This document shows, in pieces, positions 57,335 to 64,000 of a DNA stretch of 64,000 nucleotides. Source of the DNA: Micromonospora eburnea (GTDB taxonomy: Bacteria; Actinomycetota; Actinomycetes; Mycobacteriales; Micromonosporaceae); contig NZ_FMHY01000002.1 of assembly GCF_900090225.1 (NCBI RefSeq), positions 6,076,001-6,140,000 of the forward strand. Reading direction: 5' to 3'. Under the pieces are notes generated by a model, which saw only the letters and a program-made list of their open reading frames with translations, had not been told where the DNA came from and did no database searches. A program made the translations under genes and the position numbers. Each line of letters starts with the position of its first letter. The first letter of the stretch is position 1.

Positions 57335-57507
57335 CGGGCACTGATCGGCTCGCCGGCGGTGCGCCGGCACCTGCGACAACTCCAGGCCCCCATTCGGCCG
57401 CCGCCGCTCGGCGGCGCTCGGGACCGGAGGAGGGGCGGCCTGACGCCGCGCCGCGACCTGGAGCCGTCGCCGACCGGTCTGGTGGTTCACCAGCCGGGCA
57501 CATCCTC

Positions 57508-57536
57508 TTCGGGGGCGGCGGTTCGCCGCCCCCGAA
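57508..57536 (-). terminator. Terminator of the HxlR gene
   Basis: TTCGGGGGCGGCG (57508-57520) and CGCCGCCCCCGAA (57524-57536) form a 13-bp stem with a 3-nt loop just beyond the hxlR stop. The rest of 57335-57549 holds no gene. Confidence 0.85.
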
Positions 57537-57549
57537 ACATTTTCCCGGC

Positions 57550-57918
57550 TCAGTCCGCCGCCTTGACACCCTCGCGCGCGTCGATCAGCTCGTCCAGGTG
57601 CTCCCGGGCCCAGGCGCAGGCGACCTCGATCGGACCGAGCAGGCTGCGGCCCAGCGGGGTCAGCGCGTACTCGACCCGGCGGGCGGGTGCGACGTGGACC
57701 GTGCGGCGGACCAGCCCGTCCTGCTCCAGCTTCCGCAGCGACCGGGTCAGCACCTTCGCGGTGACGCCGCGCAGCGGCACCCGCAGCTCCGAGAACCGCC
57801 GGGGTCCGCCCTCCAGGCAGCGGATGATCATGCCGGCCCACTTGTCCCCGAACCGGATCGGCGTCAGGTCCGACGGGCAGAGTTCGTCGAACATGTCCGG
57901 GGCGAGCGGCGCGGCCAT
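57550..57918 (-). CDS. HxlR-family transcriptional regulator
   Basis: The 122-residue winged-helix protein has CPSDLTPIRFGDKWAGMIIRCLE (N-terminal cysteine C14 near the core), then RRFSELRVPLRGVTAKVLTRSLRKLEQDG and a RVEYALTPLGRSL wing. Cysteine-containing HxlR proteins can sense electrophiles. ATG at 57918. A divergent NAD(P)-binding-protein gene starts 105 nt away, and the pair is probably a repressor and target. Confidence 0.92.
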   Translation of the reverse strand: MAAPLAPDMFDELCPSDLTPIRFGDKWAGMIIRCLEGGPRRFSELRVPLRGVTAKVLTRSLRKLEQDGLVRRTVHVAPARRVEYALTPLGRSLLGPIEVACAWAREHLDELIDAREGVKAAD

Positions 57919-58022
57919 GCGCCCACCGTAGTCGGTATCCCGGTGGAAACCGGCCCTCCGGATAGCGTCCGCAGCGACCGGCCGGCGACCACGCCGGCCA
58001 AGGGGTGATGAGGGGTACGTCG

Positions 58023-58661
58023 ATGAGCAGAATCATCGTCTTCGGCGCCGGGGGCCGGGCCGGCCGGGCGGCGGTACGCGAGGCGCGCGACCGGGGGCAC
58101 GAGGTGACCGCCGTGCTCCGCGACCCGGCCCGCCATCCCGACCTGACCGGCGACGGACGGGTGACGGCGGCCATCGGGGACGTCACCGACGCGGACCGGG
58201 TCGCCGAGTTGGCCGCCGGGCACGACGCGGCGGTGCACGCGGCGGCCGACCTGTCCGTGCCGGCCGACGTCTTCTTCCCGGCGGCGGCGCGGGCGCTGCT
58301 GGGCGGCCTCGGCCGGGCCGGGGTGGACCGACTGCTGGTGGTCGGGCTCGCCTCGGTGCTGCCGACCGCCGACGGCGTACCGCTGTTGGACACGCCGGGC
58401 TACCCGCAGGAGTACCGGGCCTTCGCCCTCGGGCACGGGGCGGGGACCGAGGTGCTGCGGCGGGCCGGCACGGCCGTCGACTGGCTGGTGCTCAGCCCGG
58501 CCGGTGACTTCGACCACGGCGGCACGCCGACCGGCCGGTACCGGTTCGCGCCGGCCGAGGCCGCGAGCCGCATCACGTACGCCGACCTGGCGGTGGCGCT
58601 GCTGGACGAGGTCGAGGCGCCCCGGCACCGGCAGGTTCACCTCGGGGTGGAGCGGGACTGA
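58023..58661 (+). CDS. NAD(P)-binding (NmrA-like/atypical SDR) protein
   Basis: The 212-residue Rossmann protein begins MSRIIVFGAGGRAGRAAVRE, the GxxGxxG nucleotide motif of NmrA-like SDRs. It lacks a YxxxK active site, so it may be a redox sensor or a quinone/flavin-type reductase. The ATG at 58023 follows GAGGGG. Divergent from hxlR. A ThrC-like family assignment was not supported. Confidence 0.82.
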   Translation: MSRIIVFGAGGRAGRAAVREARDRGHEVTAVLRDPARHPDLTGDGRVTAAIGDVTDADRVAELAAGHDAAVHAAADLSVPADVFFPAAARALLGGLGRAGVDRLLVVGLASVLPTADGVPLLDTPGYPQEYRAFALGHGAGTEVLRRAGTAVDWLVLSPAGDFDHGGTPTGRYRFAPAEAASRITYADLAVALLDEVEAPRHRQVHLGVERD

Positions 58662-58828
58662 CCGCCGACGCAACGATCCACCGTGAGAGGCGTGCCAGAC
58701 GCAACGTTTCGACGCGGAACGCAACTTCTCGCGGTGGATGTCGTCGGCCTGGCCCGCATACCGTTGGACCACGGCGCCAGCCCGTGGGCCGACCGTGGCC
58801 GGGCGCGCCCGACCCCTGGGAGCACGAC
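58662..58828. promoter_or_regulatory. ddaH-rocD upstream region with repeats
   Basis: GACGCAACG occurs twice (58667-58675, 58689-58697) and an ACGCAACTT variant near 58719. An imperfect 13-bp inverted repeat (58676-58688 with 58727-58739, 12 of 13) encloses the second copy. The pattern suggests a Lrp/AsnC- or ArgR-type multi-site operator for the arginine catabolic operon. Confidence 0.5.
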
Positions 58829-59650
58829 ATGACGATGGACGCGACCCGCCAGCGCCTTCTGATGTGCCGGCCGACGTACTTCGCCGTCGACTACGCGATC
58901 AACCCGTGGATGGACCCCACCGCGCCGGTGGACGCCGACCTGGCGATCCGGCAGTGGGAGCAGCTCCGCCAGACGTACGTCGACCTGGGCCACGAGGTCG
59001 AGCTGATCGACCCGGTCCCCGGCCTGCCGGACATGGTCTTCGCCGCCAACGGCGGCACGGTGATCGACGGCAAGGCGATGGCGGTGCAGTTCCGCGACCC
59101 GCAGCGCGCCGACGAGGCTCCCGCCTACCGCGCCTGGTTCGAGGCCGCCGGCTTCGAGATGTACGACCCGAAGCACATCAACGAGGGCGAGGGCGACATC
59201 CTGCTGGTCGGCGACCAGCTGCTCGCCGGCACCGGGTTCCGCACCGCGCACGCCTCGCACGCGCAGTTGCAGGAGGTCTTCGGCTACCCGGTGGTCACCA
59301 TGCAGCTCGTGGACCCGCGCTTCTACCACCTGGACACCGCACTCACCGTGCTCGACGAGCAGACCGTGGCGTACCTGCCGGAGGCGTTCTCGCCGGGCAG
59401 CCGCGCGGTGCTCCGCCGGCTCTTCCCCGACGCGATCCACGCCACCATGGCCGACGCCGAGGTGCTGGGGTTGAACGCGGTCAGCGACGGGCGGCACGTG
59501 GTGCTGCCCGCCCAGGCCACCGACCTCGCCGCCAAGCTGCGCGACCGGGGCTACCACACCATCGGGATCGACCTCTCCGAGCTGCGCAAGGCCGGGGGCG
59601 GACCGAAGTGCTGCACGTTGCGACTCCGTCAGGGAAAGGCAGTCAAGTGA
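58829..59650 (+). CDS. ddaH: Dimethylarginine dimethylaminohydrolase-type amidinotransferase-family enzyme
   Basis: The 273-residue enzyme hydrolyses methylated arginine or arginine to citrulline or ornithine-type products. The amidinotransferase propeller shows the acidic cluster NEGEGD near residue 118, catalytic H167 (FYHLDT) and the nucleophilic cysteine C261 (GGGPKCCTL). ATG at 58829 follows GGGAG. The gene overlaps rocD by 4 nt, so its product feeds ornithine or a related amino acid to RocD. True substrate preference cannot be told. Confidence 0.88.
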   Translation: MTMDATRQRLLMCRPTYFAVDYAINPWMDPTAPVDADLAIRQWEQLRQTYVDLGHEVELIDPVPGLPDMVFAANGGTVIDGKAMAVQFRDPQRADEAPAYRAWFEAAGFEMYDPKHINEGEGDILLVGDQLLAGTGFRTAHASHAQLQEVFGYPVVTMQLVDPRFYHLDTALTVLDEQTVAYLPEAFSPGSRAVLRRLFPDAIHATMADAEVLGLNAVSDGRHVVLPAQATDLAAKLRDRGYHTIGIDLSELRKAGGGPKCCTLRLRQGKAVK

Positions 59651-60864
59651 TCATCGACGACATGCTGCGGACGCCCGCCGCGGTACGGGACGCAGAGCGC
59701 CACACGGCGCACAACTACCACCCGCTGCCCGTGGTGATCTCGTCCGCCGAGGGCTCCTGGTTGACCGACGTGGACGGTCGCCGCTACCTGGACTGCCTGG
59801 CCGGCTACTCGGCGCTGAACTTCGGCCACCGGCACCCGAGGCTGATCGAGGCCGCGCACGCGCAGCTCGACCGGCTCACCCTGACCAGCCGCGCCTTCAT
59901 CCACGACCAGTTCGCTGACTTCTGCCGGGAGCTGGCCGAGCTGTGCGGCAAGGACCTGGTGCTGCCGATGAACACCGGCGCCGAGGCGGTGGAGACCGGC
60001 ATCAAGGTCGCCCGCAAGTGGGGCTACCAGGTCAAGGGCGTGACCCCGGGCCAGGCGAACATCGTGGTCGCCGAGGGCAACTTCCACGGCCGGACCACCA
60101 CCATCGTCAGCTTCTCCACCGACGAGGACGCCCGCGCCGACTTCGGGCCGTACACGCCGGGCTTCACCGTCGTCCCGTACGGCGACCTGGACGCGTTGAC
60201 CGCCGCGATCGACGAGAACACCGTCGCCGTGCTGATCGAGCCGATCCAGGGCGAGCAGGGCGTCGTGGTGCCCCCGGAGGGCTACCTGCCGGGCGTCCGC
60301 CGGGTCTGCACCGAGCGGAACGTGCTCTTCATCGCCGACGAGATCCAGTCGGGTCTGGGGCGGACCGGCGCCACCTTCGCCTGCGACCACGAGGGTGTCG
60401 TCCCGGACATGTACCTGCTGGGCAAGGCGCTCGGCGGCGGCATCGTGCCGGTCTCCGCGGTGGCCGCGAACGCCGACGTGCTCGGTGTGCTCAAGCCGGG
60501 CCAGCACGGCTCCACGTTCGGCGGCAACCCGCTGGCCTGCGCCGTCGCGACCGAGGTGGTACGGCTGCTCGCCACCGGCGAGTTCCAGCGACGCTCGGCC
60601 GAGCTGGGCGAGCGGCTGCACGCCGGCCTGCGCGGCCTGATCGGCAGGGGCCTGGTCGCCGTCCGGGGCCGGGGCCTGTGGGCCGGGCTGGACATCGACC
60701 CGGCGCTGATGACCGGCCGGGAGGCCTGCGAGCGGCTGATGGAGCGCGGCGTCCTGGCCAAGGACACCCACGGCTCGACCATCCGGCTCGCCCCGCCCCT
60801 GGTGATCACCGAGGAGGAGATCGACCACGCCGTGGCCCAGCTCGCCGCCGTCCTCAAGAGCTGA
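59647..60864 (+). CDS. rocD: Ornithine aminotransferase
   Basis: The 405-residue class III PLP aminotransferase converts ornithine and 2-oxoglutarate to glutamate semialdehyde and glutamate in arginine breakdown. PLP lysine is K260 (LLGKALGGG), with IADEIQSGLGRTG and the NTGAEAVETGIK loop. The GTG at 59647 overlaps the ddaH stop as GTGA. Length and motifs are normal for RocD. Confidence 0.94.
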   Translation: MIIDDMLRTPAAVRDAERHTAHNYHPLPVVISSAEGSWLTDVDGRRYLDCLAGYSALNFGHRHPRLIEAAHAQLDRLTLTSRAFIHDQFADFCRELAELCGKDLVLPMNTGAEAVETGIKVARKWGYQVKGVTPGQANIVVAEGNFHGRTTTIVSFSTDEDARADFGPYTPGFTVVPYGDLDALTAAIDENTVAVLIEPIQGEQGVVVPPEGYLPGVRRVCTERNVLFIADEIQSGLGRTGATFACDHEGVVPDMYLLGKALGGGIVPVSAVAANADVLGVLKPGQHGSTFGGNPLACAVATEVVRLLATGEFQRRSAELGERLHAGLRGLIGRGLVAVRGRGLWAGLDIDPALMTGREACERLMERGVLAKDTHGSTIRLAPPLVITEEEIDHAVAQLAAVLKS

Positions 60865-60878
60865 GCACCCGCCCCGCT

Positions 60879-60932
60879 GATCATGAAGTTGTTGTCGCGA
60901 CACCTCGGGCGCGCGACAACAACTTCATGATC
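60879..60932. repeat. Dispersed hairpin repeat, family A copy 4
   Basis: A perfect 21-bp inverted repeat (60879-60899 with 60912-60932) contains GATCATGAAGTTGTTGTCGC. It lies between the convergent rocD and FHA genes, only 14 bp after the rocD stop. Confidence 0.85.
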
Positions 60933-60953
60933 GATGCGGCCCCTGGGGCGGGG

Positions 60954-62117
60954 CTAGGAGCGGGGGAGGCGCATGGCCATGGTGGGGGCCTCCGCCATGA
61001 CCGAGTTGGGGGTGTACTTGGCGTCGCTGGACAGGTCCGCGGCGCGGCCGACCTGCACCCCCGGATAGAGCTCGACGATGTCGCCCTGGGCCAGCACCCG
61101 GGACTGCTGCGGCGCCAGCGCGATCCGGTCCGGTTCGGCCATCGAGCCGCCCGGCCGTACGCCCGAGCCGTTGGTGCTGGTGTCGGTGACGACCACCTCG
61201 CCCCGACCTGGACCAGTCGCCCGCAGCTCGAACCGGACGTGGCTGCGGCTGATCCAGCGCCGCGCCTCGTCGTTGAGCCACTGGCCGAGCACGACCCCGC
61301 CGGAGGAATCCGGCGCCCGCCCGACCAACACCGGCTGGGCCTCGGTCAGCGCGAAGCGCCGCCGGACCAGCCCGCCGATCCGCACCGCCAGCACCTCGGT
61401 ACCCGGCCGGGGACCGGCGTCGCCAAGCCGGGTGCCGTGCCGCGGGCAGGTCGGCACGCCGTTGCGCAGGGCGGGTGGCGGCTGCCCGGCCGGGGCGCGG
61501 TCGACCCGGGCCAGGTCGGCGAAGGCGCCACCGCCACCACCGCTGCCGAAGAGCGCGCAGCCGGACTCGGGGCAGCGCCACTGCCGGGCCAGCAGCTTCA
61601 CGCCGGCCGGCGACCGGCCGCCGGTGGCCGGGCTCTGCCCGCCCCCGACGTGCGCGATGAACACCGGGCCACCGGCGCCGGGCACCGGGGCGAGCACCCG
61701 CCCGGCCTGACCGAGCCACGGGTAGCGGCCGCTCAGCCCGTCGAAGCGGACCCGGCTGAGCACCGGCAGCCCGAGCAGGTCGGCCACCTCCAACACCCGG
61801 TCGCCGGGGTGGTCCAGCACCTCGACCAGACCGTCGTCGGCCCAGCGTCGGACCACCATCCGTTCGTTGGAGGTCAGGTCGGCGTCGGAGAGCAGGGCCC
61901 GGTGCACGATCGCGTAGACCGGGACGCTGTCCTCCTCCAACTGCCTGGACAGGGCGTCGATCACCATGCCGAGCCGCAGCAGGCTGGCCGGCCGCCCGCC
62001 GTCCAGGTCCTGCCAGCGGATCACCTCGGCCAGGTCCACCACGGCCCGAGCCAGCGAGGGGTCGGTGCAGACCCGTCCCTCGATGGCGTCGAGCACCTTG
62101 CTGATCTCGAATCTCAT
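60954..62117 (-). CDS. FHA-domain protein with N-terminal helical domain and zinc ribbon
   Basis: The 387-residue protein has an N-terminal helical domain (about 1-120: EISKVLDAIEGRVCTD), a central Cys/His cluster (CPESGCALF and CPRHGTRLG) like a zinc ribbon, and a C-terminal FHA domain (about 262-350) with VGRAPDS, ISRSHVRFEL and TSTNGSGV, which binds phosphothreonine peptides. It is likely part of a Ser/Thr kinase network, though no kinase is adjacent. ATG at 62117 after GGAG. Confidence 0.88.
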   Translation of the reverse strand: MRFEISKVLDAIEGRVCTDPSLARAVVDLAEVIRWQDLDGGRPASLLRLGMVIDALSRQLEEDSVPVYAIVHRALLSDADLTSNERMVVRRWADDGLVEVLDHPGDRVLEVADLLGLPVLSRVRFDGLSGRYPWLGQAGRVLAPVPGAGGPVFIAHVGGGQSPATGGRSPAGVKLLARQWRCPESGCALFGSGGGGGAFADLARVDRAPAGQPPPALRNGVPTCPRHGTRLGDAGPRPGTEVLAVRIGGLVRRRFALTEAQPVLVGRAPDSSGGVVLGQWLNDEARRWISRSHVRFELRATGPGRGEVVVTDTSTNGSGVRPGGSMAEPDRIALAPQQSRVLAQGDIVELYPGVQVGRAADLSSDAKYTPNSVMAEAPTMAMRLPRS

Positions 62118-62277
62118 GCGGCACTCCGGACGCTGTCGTCGATCCACCGGGTCGGGGTTGGCCCACCCGGCGCGTCCCGCACCGCCTCAGCGGTGAGCAC
62201 GTCTGCCATGCGCCGACCCTACCGGGCACCGCGGCCCGGCCCCGGCACGGCCTGAGCAGGCCCGGGGCCGTCGGCGG

Positions 62278-63330
62278 TCACCCCGCGCGCAGCGGGCGGC
62301 CGACCTCGTGCAGGTGGGCCAGCGCCTGGCGGTACGACTCGACCAGCCCGGTCTCCGCGTACGGGATGCCCTGCTCGGCGCAGTACGCCTGGACGATCGG
62401 CTGGGCCCGGCAGAGGTTGTCCCGGGGCATGTTCGGGAAGAGGTGGTGCTCGATCTGGTAGTTCAGTGCGCCCAGCGCCACGTCCACGAACCGGCCGCCC
62501 CGCACGTTCCGCGAGGTGAGCACCTGCTTGCGCAGGAAGTCCAGGTCGTCCTCGGCGGTCGGCATCGGCATGCCCTTGTGGTTCGGGGCGAACGCGCAGC
62601 CCATGTAGAGGCCCCAGAGCCCCTGGTGAACGGCGACGAAGAGCAGCGCCTTGCCGGGCGACATCACCGTGAACAGCAGGCCGAGGTAACCGGCGGCGTG
62701 CGCGACGAGCAGCAGCGCCTCGGCCGCGCGGTGCCGCACCGGGGTGCGCCAACGGCCGTCCGGTTCCCGGCCGACCAGCGCCTGCACGCTCGACACGTGC
62801 AGGGCGAGCCCTTCGAGCAGGAGCATCGGGAAGAAGAGCCACGCCTGCCGCCGGGCCAGCCACCGGCCCAGCCCCCGGGTCGCCGCCGCCTGCTCGTACG
62901 TCCAGACCAGCGCGCCCGCCCCGACGTCCGGGTCCTCGTCGGTGTGGTTCGGGTTGGCGTGGTGCCGGTTGTGCTTGTCCACCCACCAGCCGTAGCTCAG
63001 CCCGACGGCGAGGTTGCCGGCGACCAGTCCGGCCAGTTCGCTCGGGCCGCGCCGGCGGAACATCTGCCGGTGGCCGGCGTCGTGCCCGAGGAACGCGACC
63101 TGGGTGGTGGCCACGGCCATCCCGACCGCCAGCAGCAGCTGCGCCCAGGAGTCGCCGACCGCGACCACCACCGCCCAGCCGGCCAGGAAGGCGCCCAGGG
63201 TGAGCCCGATCCGGACCGCGTACCGGCCCGGTCGGCGGGCGAACAGCCCGGCCTCGGCGACCCGGCGGGACAGTCGCGCGTAGTCGCTGCCCCGCCGCGC
63301 CGGTGGCGCCGTCAACGTCGATGAGGTCAT
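62278..63330 (-). CDS. Membrane fatty acid desaturase
   Basis: The 350-residue di-iron enzyme introduces a double bond in membrane acyl chains. The three histidine boxes are HDAGH (83-87), HNRHH (120-124) and the QIEHH type near residue 290. Four hydrophobic helices span about 38-75 and 100-260. The QxxHH third box is that of front-end (delta-6-like) or acyl-lipid desaturases. ATG at 63330; an extended start at 63387 has no support. Electron donor unknown. Confidence 0.92.
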   Translation of the reverse strand: MTSSTLTAPPARRGSDYARLSRRVAEAGLFARRPGRYAVRIGLTLGAFLAGWAVVVAVGDSWAQLLLAVGMAVATTQVAFLGHDAGHRQMFRRRGPSELAGLVAGNLAVGLSYGWWVDKHNRHHANPNHTDEDPDVGAGALVWTYEQAAATRGLGRWLARRQAWLFFPMLLLEGLALHVSSVQALVGREPDGRWRTPVRHRAAEALLLVAHAAGYLGLLFTVMSPGKALLFVAVHQGLWGLYMGCAFAPNHKGMPMPTAEDDLDFLRKQVLTSRNVRGGRFVDVALGALNYQIEHHLFPNMPRDNLCRAQPIVQAYCAEQGIPYAETGLVESYRQALAHLHEVGRPLRAG

Positions 63331-63450
63331 GCCGATTCCAGCTCCCGGTCCGTGCGTCGCGCCGGCCGCGCGACGCTGCGTGACCAAGTCTGGCCGGAAT
63401 AGTAGCTCTCGGTAATCCCGGCAGCACCCCAGCCGCAGGTGGGGTTAGCC

Positions 63451-64000
63451 CTACCCCATCCGTCCGACCACGGCGCGCAGCCGGGCCAGGTCGCGCCGAC
63501 GCCGCTCGTAGGTGGCGGCGAGCGCGATCAACGCCAGCCCGCCCAGACCGAGGAAGATCCAGCGGGGCAGCAGGTCCCAGCCCCGGGCCAGCTCGTGCAG
63601 CGCCAGCGGGACCAGCGTGGCCGCGCCCAGCAGGACGGGCGCCTGCCAGCGCCGGACCGCCCCGCCGAGCACCGCACCCAGCGCCACCAGGCCGAGCGCC
63701 AGCCGGCGGCCCGGCTGCGGGTCCGGCGCCGCCAGCACCGACACCAGGCTGGGCAGCAGCGCCGCGGCGAGCCCCGGCCCGAGCGCCAGCCAGCTGTTGA
63801 GGCCGGGCCGGGTCCGCAGCGCCACCAGCCCCGCGCCGAGGGCGAGCGCCGCCGCCGGGACGGTGTACGCCTCCAGCACCGTCACCCCGCCGGCGGCCAG
63901 CAGCAGCCAGCCGCCGAGCAGTTCGCTGCCGCCCGCGACGCCGGCGAGAACCCACCGTCGGGCCGGCGACTCGCCCCGTCGCACCACGCGTACCGCCACG
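63451..64000 (-). CDS. Large membrane protein, C-terminal part (partial)
   Basis: At least 182 residues with eight hydrophobic segments are visible, and the reading frame runs off the right edge. The last part (LLPRWIFLGLGGLALIALAATYERRRRDL) matches the SCO7613-type C-terminal membrane domain of streptomycetes. The full protein is probably over 1,000 residues. Function is unknown. The start lies outside the window. Confidence 0.75.
   Translation of the reverse strand, partial: VAVRVVRRGESPARRWVLAGVAGGSELLGGWLLLAAGGVTVLEAYTVPAAALALGAGLVALRTRPGLNSWLALGPGLAAALLPSLVSVLAAPDPQPGRRLALGLVALGAVLGGAVRRWQAPVLLGAATLVPLALHELARGWDLLPRWIFLGLGGLALIALAATYERRRRDLARLRAVVGRMG

Overview
The window is very GC-rich chromosomal DNA from an actinomycete. 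A Micromonospora or another Micromonosporaceae member is most likely. This is an inference from codon use, gene content (LysX, a second YidC, argS-lysA-hom-thrC order, many leaderless starts with a TAnnnT box about 7 nt upstream) and dispersed GC-rich hairpin repeats. No 16S gene or taxonomic marker is present.

Layout. 1-12.7 kb: aspartate-family amino acid synthesis on the minus strand (argS, lysA, hom, thrC; thrB runs off the left edge), with a block of an RND exporter, a polysaccharide deacetylase and an MFS transporter between thrC and thrB. 12.7-15.1 kb: a DUF3105/DUF305 pair and an IS630-like helix-turn-helix protein. 15.2-29.1 kb: a complete 13.8-kb actinomycete integrative and conjugative element (AICE) in a tRNA-Arg(CCG) gene, bounded by 44-bp perfect direct repeats. 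It carries integrase, Xis, a Prim-Pol primase plus DUF3631 helicase-like pair, an FtsK-type transfer ATPase, Spd-type membrane proteins, a Nudix (Pif-like) protein, a ladder of tiny overlapping genes, a divergent GntR repressor and a glycosyltransferase cargo gene.

29.1-38.7 kb: stand-alone LigD polymerase domain, PEP-mutase-family lyase, MocR regulator, then two regulated export units (HxlR with a DHA2-type MFS; TetR with an MMPL). 37.4-41 kb: macrolide-resistance-like genes: an erythromycin-esterase-family protein and an Erm-type 23S rRNA methyltransferase with a probable leader-peptide attenuator. 41-48 kb: small membrane proteins, FabG-like SDR, GH13 trehalose-synthase-like enzyme, secreted GH16-CBM6 glucanase under a probable CebR-type operator, and a YidC paralogue. 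48-56.4 kb: LysX (lysyl-phosphatidylglycerol synthase fused to lysyl-tRNA synthetase), CoA-disulfide-reductase-like flavoprotein, WGR/beta-propeller protein, aminoglycoside-phosphotransferase-like kinase and an Nei/Fpg glycosylase. 56.6-64 kb: membrane protein, HxlR with divergent NAD(P)-binding protein, ddaH-rocD arginine/ornithine operon, FHA protein, fatty acid desaturase, and the end of a large membrane protein.

The features most worth attention are an 11-copy array of a 9-bp sequence (GGGACGGCT), including two 20-bp palindromes, at the 3' end of the AICE DUF3631 gene (candidate origin or replication-protein site); the leader ORF and mutually exclusive hairpins before erm; probable integrase arm sites just inside both ends of the AICE; and two dispersed hairpin families. 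No CRISPR array, rRNA gene or complete secondary-metabolite cluster was seen.
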